Source of the DNA: Hydractinia symbiolongicarpus
Lineage: Eukaryota > Cnidaria > Hydrozoa > Anthoathecata > Hydractiniidae
NCBI RefSeq assembly: GCF_029227915.1
Contig: NC_079878.1
Coordinates: 26,003,501 to 26,067,500 of the forward strand
Direction of reading: 5' to 3'
Length of the DNA: 64,000 nucleotides
Under the pieces are notes generated by a model. The model searched no databases and had not been told where the DNA came from. It saw only the letters and a program-made list of their open reading frames with translations. How positions within the stretch are numbered: position 1 is the first letter of the stretch; each line of letters opens with the position of its first letter. Below are positions 56,413 to 64,000 of this stretch, piece by piece. A program made the position numbers and the translations under genes.

Positions 56413-57049
56413 CGGTGCAATTCCTAGTAACTACGCTTTGTAGTTAAAAAAGGCGGGAGAAGGTGTGTATTGTTTTCTCTTGTTTTTCGTATGTCTGTTC
56501 TCAAGCTTTGGTTGTTTATGACTATTAGCATAGTCTTATTACATACAGATAAGTCTTTACCGAAAACCATAACGGATAAAAATTAATACAACTTTTGAGG
56601 ATTTAAAATCCTCGCTTTTCTCGATTTTGCTGGGTTTTTTCCCATTTTGCTGAGTCTTCTAACCATTAAAAATTTCAAATTACATCATTTCTAGTCATAA
56701 TATTGGGCAAAAGTGGTATTCTCAGCATTTTGGTGGTTTTAATGATAAATGATTGTTGATATTCGCAATAAAACATCGAAATTATTTTTATTTTGAAAAG
56801 CAAATTAAGCAAACTAATCTGTTTGCTTAGTAATTTCCTGTCTTTAACAGAAATAAAAAACCCAAGTGCACAGAAACATTAAATAAAAAAAGGTTACAGA
56901 GAGTATTAAAAAAATTGTTCTTGACGCTTAATAACCTAAGAAAGTTTAGATGAACTGCTTCTTTATAAAAGTTATATTGCTCAAACTAAAGTGTGTTTAA
57001 AATTTTTGCACTCACGTCGCATTATGTATTGTTGTTATTTTATCATTAT

Positions 57050-57161
57050 TACCTGACTGATGCAAAAAACCGGTTAGTATGAAAAAATCCAATGATATTT
57101 TAACAGTTCTTTGCATGAAGCCATACTAACCGGTTTTGGAAGCCATTATTAAAATGGTAAC
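57050..57161 (-). mobile_element. 112-bp palindromic MITE, copy 1
   Basis: It contains AAAACCGGTTAGTATG and its inverse CATACTAACCGGTTTT about 50 bases apart, within outer ends TTACCTGACTGATG and ATTAAAATGGTAAC. The reverse complement matches 60143-60262 over most of its length. Confidence 0.65.
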
Positions 57162-59149
57162 ATAAAAACCTAAACAAATAAAAAACATTTTCATAGCACA
57201 CAAAAAATATAAAAGTGGCTTACTTAAAACCATCTTTTCGTTTCAATTCACACAAACAATAATTCGAATTTGTTTTGTGTACTACAAAATTTTTAAATCA
57301 AGCGATCTTGAATTCGAAAAGTATCGAAATCGAACATGCGTGTTTTCTTCATTGGTGTCTTGGGAACTTGAAAAAACCGCTTTGTATGTTTTGTTTTTAC
57401 AAAGGAATATTTACTTGAAGATCGGATACGGTCAGGTAATAAATTCAGTCAAGGGTACTTTTGGCATCAGGCTTTGTATTTTACAGTACAACATCAAAAT
57501 CAGTCAGTATCCGTTACATATAACCCTAAAATTCCTTCATTTTATCTGTGAAAAAAAAAATAACCGATTTGGTGTACACTATGGGAAGCTACGTATAGCA
57601 TATAGCCATTAGCCATTATCTCACAAACTTGTTATAAAATGCCGGTGAATAATTACGGTGTTGTAAAATATATTCTTGGGTTATTTTCAAAGAAGAAAAA
57701 GAACAATCTAAAGTAAAACCTCTCCATAGCTGAAAATATTACGACCTAAAAAGTATTCTGCTATATAGAGATTTTGTCAAATTAGCGTGCTCTAAAAGTC
57801 GGTTACGGGGTGAAATTTGAGCTTTTGGTTTGTTATAGCAAAGCAAAATGGATGTCAAACATTGTCTTAAGTGAAATATAAAGAACTAAAAAAGAATTTT
57901 TTGTATCACTCGTTGCTACGCGTGTTGTTACAAAAAGGTCTCTTCTAGGGAGTAATGTAAATTGGAATATTTTAAAGGGATTTGCTTTAAAGTGTTCTGA
58001 GATGAGAAATTTGTTTACAGAATTAAGGCGTGTTTTATTTGTTTTGAAGAGAAGCGTTGTAGAGAGGTGTCCGTGACAAAGGGTAACCACTATCAGATAA
58101 TTTCTTTGTATTATATGCACGCACTTCTTAAAGCCCACGTGTGAGTATTCCCAAACCGACTTAAAATCTGCAGTCTCTAAGTTATTTAGTTAGCGCAAAA
58201 AATGCAAACGTTATTAATATATGACAAAATTTTCCGAATCACATGTCTAAGCATGCTTCGATGTGGAAAGTGCTGTGAAAAAGGCTTTTTAATAACTAAA
58301 GTAAGCAAATTGCACGAGCTATTTACTTACTGCAAACGTAGAAATTCTGAAATGTACCGGCTAAGGAGTATTGAGCACTTAAAACACACAAAAATTAGGC
58401 ACGAAATTGCAGTGTAAATATTTACATTTCAGCACACATATTTATATAGCTGCAAGTACTGGAGTGGGTAAATGTTTCAATTACCAGGAGGAAGCAGGAA
58501 GATTAGTACCGTCATGATCTTCTGGGCAGGCTTTGGCGGCGAAGGAAAATGAGTAAACCTGCGCCTTAAACTGGAAGTGAACGCTATATCTAAAAGGTAC
58601 CGTCCATAGAACTTTTTTCAGCAGTTTTTAAAGACACACACAATATTTTGCTGGGTTTGTCTAATTTTTTTATTCCTTATGTTTGAGAAAATAACAGATA
58701 ATAAATAATAATAAGAAAATTAACTTCTTTCGTTATCTTCCATCTTTTTAAAACGTCAACTATGAGTGGGATGCCACCGCAGGTTAAGCAATCTTTTTGT
58801 TAACATTTTTTGAATTGTTGCGGTTGATTTTGAGGTTTCTATGTTCTTATCATTGTGTTATGTTTTGATTACTACACGAAAAGATTAAAATTGTAATTTC
58901 ATTAAATGCAAAAATATTTGTTCCCGTCAAAATGAAAAGAACTTTTAAATAACTAATTTTTTATTTCTCCTAACAAAAAAGAACAAGAAGCCCTGGGGGC
59001 TCTAAGAATTTCCGCTCGCTACCAAAATATTTGATGACAACCTGCTAATTCGTTGTTATCGTGCCAAACATTCGAAGAGGTTTGGTGCTTGAAGCTCTGA
59101 AGATAAAACAATAAAACAATAAAGTCTTCCGATTGAAACGTTTATGGTC
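57162..59149. other. Intergenic DNA, no supported gene
   Basis: Frames at 57277-57612, 57833-58138 and 58202-58417 lack protein-like features or splice support. A 25-codon frame at 57639-57716 starts MPVNNYGVVKYILG and is discussed as a finding only. Confidence 0.35.
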
Positions 59150-59151
59150 TT

Positions 59152-59698
59152 AAACGGCATTCAGTTGACAAAAAAACAAAATTTTGATGCCACCATCATG
59201 TTCAGCATACTTTTTTTATTAACTGTGCCAAATTTTGTCGAAAATAAAGTAGTTTAAATTTTTGGACCAATTTTGGCCTAAAATGACATTTCAGGTGGCA
59301 AAAAATCAAAATTTTGATGCCACCATCATGTTCAGCATACTTTTTTTATTAACAGTGCCAAATTTTGTCGAAAATAAAGTAGTTTAAGTTTTTGGACCAA
59401 TTTTGGCGTAAAATGACATTTCAGGTGGCAAAAAATCAAAATTTTGATGTCACCATCATGTTCAGCATATTTTTTTTGTGATCTGTGCAAAATTTTGTCG
59501 AAAATAAAGTAGTTTTAATTTTTGGACCAATTTTGGCCTAAAATGACATTTAAGGTGGCCAAAAATATAAATTTTGATGTCACCATCATGTTCAGTATAC
59601 CTTTTTTGTTAACTGTGCCAAATATTGTGGAAAATAAAGTAGTTTTAATTTTTGAACCAATTTTGGCGTAAAATGACATTTAGGTAACAAAAAATCAG
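59152..59698 (+). repeat. 130-bp satellite, just over 4 tandem copies
   Basis: The landmark ATTTTGATGCCACCATCATG recurs at 59181, 59311, 59441 and 59571, exactly 130 bp apart (C to T in the last two). Each unit also holds TTTTGTCGAAAATAAAGTAG and CCAATTTTGGC-TAAAATGAC. Unit borders carry a palindrome, GGTGGCA...ATCAAAATTTTGAT-GCCACC. The first two units are almost identical; the last is the most diverged. Confidence 0.95.
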
Positions 59699-60142
59699 AG
59701 GAACGTGAAATCCCAGGATCGATTTTTTCTCAAAAAATGCTCCAAAAGAAAAAACGACGGTTTTAAAGAATTTCCTACGCCTTCGGGCGCGGAAATTCAA
59801 ATATTGTCAAGAAGCTCCTACGAAAGAAACTTTTACGGCAATATCTAGCAGTTTTTTGCCCGTTCGTAATATGAGAGCAAGTTTTTACAAATTTTAATTG
59901 ACTTAGCGGGCTTGACAACAGACACCACATAGTAAATATGAAAAGCAAGTTTCTAAGGAGTACTGAAGGTAAGTGCAGCATTTTTTTTCACGGCGCAATT
60001 ATTTCCTTTAAATTTAAACTTTCGTAAAAAAAAACAAAAAAAAAAACTCGAATCGCCGTTTATGTAAGTAAAAACGGTTTAATAGTAGGCGAGCTACTTT
60101 TATATTTTTGTGTGCAAGATAATGTGATTATTTTTTTTCTAT

Positions 60143-60262
60143 GTTACCATTTTGCAAATAGCTTCCCAAACCGGTTAGTATGGCTCTATTCAAGTACCTG
60201 CTAAAATAGACCGTAAGCTAATAGAAGCATCAAATTTTGTCATTGCTACCAGTCAGGTAATA
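60143..60262 (+). mobile_element. 120-bp MITE, copy 2
   Basis: GTTACCATTTTG then AGCTTCCCAAACCGGTTAGT and ATGGCT match the reverse complement of copy 1 at 57050-57161, as does the end ACCAGTCAGGTAATAA. The second inner arm has decayed here. Confidence 0.6.
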
Positions 60263-63039
60263 AAAATAGTGACAATATTTAGAATAGTTCCACATGTTGA
60301 ACCCGTTCAGTACGAAAAATTGCATTTTCGACAAACAGTAATTTGCAAATTCCGTGAGGCATCATTTTGAAGTATGGTCTTTTCCTAGTGTATGGGTTAA
60401 GTTTGCATAAGAAATAAAACAAACCCAAACCAAATCGTGCCTTGTGTATGCACCTTAACGAAGTGTACAAAATGGCAAATGAAGAATGAGGCAGCTCAGC
60501 GATTTTAGATGAAAGAAAGATAGACAACCACAGAATTCAACAAGACAAAATTATAATGATTCAAATGAGCAGTGTACTGTAATAATTATATAAAGGAATC
60601 ATTTAAAAGTATACCTTAAAATTGAACAACAAAAAATAACTGTCACAACGAAAATTTTCTATGTCAATAGAATCAGATCTTCAGAATCCGACGAGAAAAT
60701 GGTGCTGATATTTTCCCTTGCAATGTTGTGGCTACCAACATTTACAAACCAAAATTTTTACAATTATCAAGAGAGTAACAAATCAACCGTTTAAAGAGTT
60801 TAACCGGTCTGATGATGGCCTGCATTGAAGCAGATCAAAAGCTAGCTCGAACAGATACCATGAAAAAAAGTAAATGAACAAATTTCAGTCCAATTACGAC
60901 TGAAAAAGACTTAAATAGTAACTTCCTATGTTCGCGATTTTCATCATTGCTACAGAAAATGCAAAATTCGTGAAAAAATCTTACCGAATCAGAAGAAACA
61001 TATTCATTGTACTTTGAAGTCTTGCATCTCTTTACCTCCCCTTTATAAGCTTGATATTTTTATGTGCAACAAATGCTAAAAACCATATACTTTTATCAAA
61101 CGGGAATCTGCCATGCCGTTATTCAATATTGTATGAATAAGCATACTTTATATTTAACTGTTAAATAGTAATTCAACATGCGTAGTTGCTTGAAATGCAT
61201 AATGAATGATTCGCTAGAGAAAGTATTTGATAGTTATTTATTAATACTAATAAGTTCTATTTATGTATTTGTACATTTTTAACTGTTTTTTTTTAATTCA
61301 TATTATGTATTTCATAATTTATATTATATATTCTTACAAACTCTTTTTCTTTTTGCTTTTGACGTACACAGCAACACGAAGGTTTTCAACTTGAGATAAT
61401 CGAGAAATATGAAAAAGTGAAATGTTTTATTTAATTTTTTGCTTTATTTTTTAAACAACTCACTTTTATATTTGCATATCGGTGAAATCCGTTTTTTAAA
61501 TCGTCATTTTACTAATTGTAATTGTGATTGTAAAATTAGCCCGTACGAATGGCCTGCAATTTTTTTACAAACAAAGTTTTTTACAGATTGATTGTAAGCA
61601 CTGAAATTTCGTAATTACATTCTCCTTTTAAAAAGGTTTCACCAATTGTAAGCAGATAATTCATTATGATTTTATTCCTACTTCTTTAGTCTCTTGATAA
61701 TTTTTTTTTACCTACAGGGATGAGTGCGCTTGTCCATTTTCTCAACGCAAAATCAATACATTACGTAAACTGGTATTTATACGCTACCGCATATCAATCT
61801 ATCTTTGCATATTTAGATAAGCGAAATAAAAGATCTTAATAGATTTCATCTGATAGCATTTTAATAACACGTCAATTCCAATTGAAACTGGAATGTTCTT
61901 TTCCGACACTGCTTACTCAAAATCATTTAAAAATGATTTCGGACAAATAATACATAGCTAACAATGTCTAGCAGTGATTGACACGTGACAAGTTATGTAG
62001 GTTATACCTATCTTAAATGACTCCTAGAATATGAAAATTGACTATTTTCGAAATGTATAATTATATAAACAATTAATGTATATAAAGATTTGTTAATATC
62101 CGATTAAAAATTTGTTGTTTTCCACATGAAAACCTAGCAATGACAATGCTGAAACAGCGTCATTATAAAATCCACTTTATAGAATAAGATTAATCACATC
62201 AATAAAGGACGATATTCCACTAAGCATTTGATGCAAACGAAGCGAAATTTCAGTTTGGTACCATTCTGTTCTCGCTCACGAACATAACGTCATGAGGGTG
62301 CCGTTGTTATAAATAGACATTGATGTGGTTGCGTGAAGAAATTCGTGATCAATGTTATCCATGCTTAATGTCTCCAATTCTATATTGGTATTCATGTTGT
62401 AATAAGTGTTGTCTTTGAAATATGTAAATATTAATACCTTTTAATCAGAAGAAGAATAAAAAAAAAGATTACGCTTTGGTCATCCGTTTTGAAACGTATT
62501 GACGTATTGACACATTACTGTCAAAAAATAATCGGACACGCGTGGAGAAAATTTGAGGATTTGAAACTGAGAATAGCTAGTTTCATGCACTCACAATGAG
62601 CCTTGTTCTTTTTTTTTTGAATTCTTGGGTTTAAGAAATATTTCACGCTACAATCAGTCTTCTTAATGACAATACATTTTTCCGATCAAAGTATTAAAGT
62701 TAAAACAAGAATTTCAACTTTGTCTCTTTTAATATTGTACCTTTAATGTGTCCAATAGTGTTTAACCCCGCAGTAATAATAATTTATTAATTTTCTTCAA
62801 CACCTTATTGAAAACCTGAGAATAACTACAAATCTATAACATTCTACACATGTGCGTTGCTTTTGCAAAGACCATTCGAGAAAGGTAACAATATAAAGGC
62901 AAAGCAGGAAGGTGATGTGATCAATGAAGGACAAAGAAAATAATTGGAATAAGAATTTGCATAATTGTCAGCAGTAACACAGCTATAACAACCAATAGTA
63001 AGAAAGAAAGAGGTGTCATTAGAAAACACAGAAACTAAA
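60263..63039. other. Intergenic DNA, nothing recognised
   Basis: AT-rich with no supported gene or paired ends. Confidence 0.35.
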
Positions 63040-63190
63040 CGAATAATGCGCGGCGTTGTCGTTATGGAGTTCGCTTTGTAATCACCACCTCCCTGGTTCA
63101 GACCACCGCGGGCATGTTTAGCAAGTGCCTGCACCACAGCTACGGTTCCAGCCATGTCATGTGATGGTAGGTATTGCCGGTGTATTCCTA
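63040..63190 (+). mobile_element. tRNA-like SINE head (tentative)
   Basis: A GC-rich island with TTGTCGTTATGGAGTTCG (A-box position) and CTGGTTCAGACCACCG (B-box-like, 63093-63108) about 35 bases apart. The layout is similar to 24815-24930. The long minus-strand frame 62844-63365 crosses it and is not accepted. A short palindrome CTAATGTATACATTAG follows at about 63188-63203. Confidence 0.3.
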
Positions 63191-63203
63191 ATGTATACAT
63201 TAG

Positions 63204-64000
63204 GTATACACACAGCAAAGGATCCACATGAAAACAATGTTTCAATATTAAAAGAGATAGCAGACAATAAACATGAGAGCTCTTGTGGGCGCAAGCATGT
63301 AACCATTGCATGTTTACGAATTGAGCATCACTACTGCGTACGATTTTATAGATTTGCAGAATCACTCATTTTTACGCCTCTACTGTAGTTATTTTAGTGT
63401 AATACCTCTCTTCAACGACATTTCGCTGAAGAGAGTTCATACAAATCCACAAGATAGCTTTTATAAAAATTAATTCTCAACAAAAGAAGAATTTACTCAC
63501 CAATCTTCTGCGTCATCTCTCTTTGTTAGTAATTAGCATCGATAATTAAAACTTCGCAAAACAGCGCTTAGGTTGCATTATACAAGGCGCCATATAATAA
63601 TTAAAATAAGATTTTCTTGTGTTTTATGTCTTTCTAATAATTACCCGGCTTTGTTATTGCAATAAATGGGATTAATAGTTTATTAAATAAAGGTATTTTA
63701 ATTTTAAAATAAAAAAATTCCGGGAGTCAATGACCCATTAAGGCGATTAAAAAATTTAAAGAAGTAAAAAACAAAGTTGATAGCCGATAAGACTAGTTAG
63801 CAATGACCTTTTATCTGCACCTTTCTTTTTTCTGCTTTTTTAAACATCAATGCAGTATCTGCACGTGAAAAGCATAAAAAGGATGGTCTATTACAAGAAC
63901 TTCAACAGGTTGATGTAGGCTCCTATTTTAACTGGTGCTGTGTAAATCAGATGTTCTTTTTTCACTTTTATCACTATATAGGTATTTGTTTTCATTTATG
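63204..64000. other. Right-edge DNA, nothing recognised
   Basis: Apart from a short inverted pair CTCTCTTCAACG/CGCTGAAGAGAG near 63407-63434, no gene or element is visible. Confidence 0.35.

Noticed and set aside
57277-57612. 111-codon plus-strand open frame with a non-ATG start
   Set aside because: No recognisable motif, no clear splice borders, and the composition matches surrounding DNA.
62844-63365. 173-codon minus-strand open frame
   Set aside because: It crosses a SINE-like GC island and a short palindrome, mixes unrelated composition, and has no domain or splice support. The length is explained by locally higher GC.

Overview
This window looks like AT-rich nuclear DNA of an invertebrate animal. 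The genes are animal-type, most exons have canonical GT/AG borders, and repeats are dense. A hydrozoan cnidarian is my best guess, based on low GC, intronless alpha-1,2-fucosyltransferase duplicates and the look of the small transposons. The sequence alone does not prove it. There is no sign of operons, ribosome binding sites, CRISPR or other prokaryotic features.

Six protein-coding loci can be supported, at different strengths. (1) A three-exon four-span membrane protein of MS4A type, plus strand, 510-3230. (2) A two-exon ectonucleotide pyrophosphatase/phosphodiesterase (ENPP4/5 type), minus strand, 9995-11902, with all catalytic and metal ligands. (3) and (4) Two single-exon GT11 alpha-1,2-fucosyltransferase-like type II membrane proteins, minus strand, 20078-21280 and 26799-28205. 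They are a diverged tandem duplicate, and the second has altered signature motifs. (5) The 3' part of an ATF7IP/MCAF-like SETDB1 cofactor gene, minus strand, 38870-46498: a coiled-coil exon, a 6-kb intron, and a last exon ending in a very well conserved fibronectin III domain. (6) A tentative, unrecognised three-exon gene, plus strand, 50272-51564, predicted to start with a signal anchor. The left edge carries an open frame made of an 18-bp (six-codon) repeat.

The rest is introns and intergenic DNA full of small mobile elements. They include a family of 105-165 bp Helitron-like elements, several in head-to-tail pairs; a 0.9-kb pogo/Tigger-like TIR element; a 0.41-kb TA-flanked TIR element; a 92-bp MITE; a pair of ACAACCC-ended MITEs; an inverted-repeat MITE pair around 57 and 60 kb; a 2.36-kb TIR element enclosing a broken integrase (Ginger-like); several tRNA-like SINE heads; a large perfect-looking palindrome; and minisatellites with 11, 18, 31 and 130 bp units. 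An unclassified dispersed repeat recurs at 4.4, 6.2, 34.6 and 41.6 kb.

The genes do not form a functional cluster. Three encode proteins that would act at the cell surface or in the Golgi (MS4A-like, ENPP, fucosyltransferases). The ATF7IP-like gene would encode a nuclear partner of H3K9 methylation, a pathway known in other animals to silence repeats such as those filling this window. I found no clearly new multi-gene system. The strongest unusual signals are the Helitron-like mini-element arrays and the unrecognised 50-kb gene.
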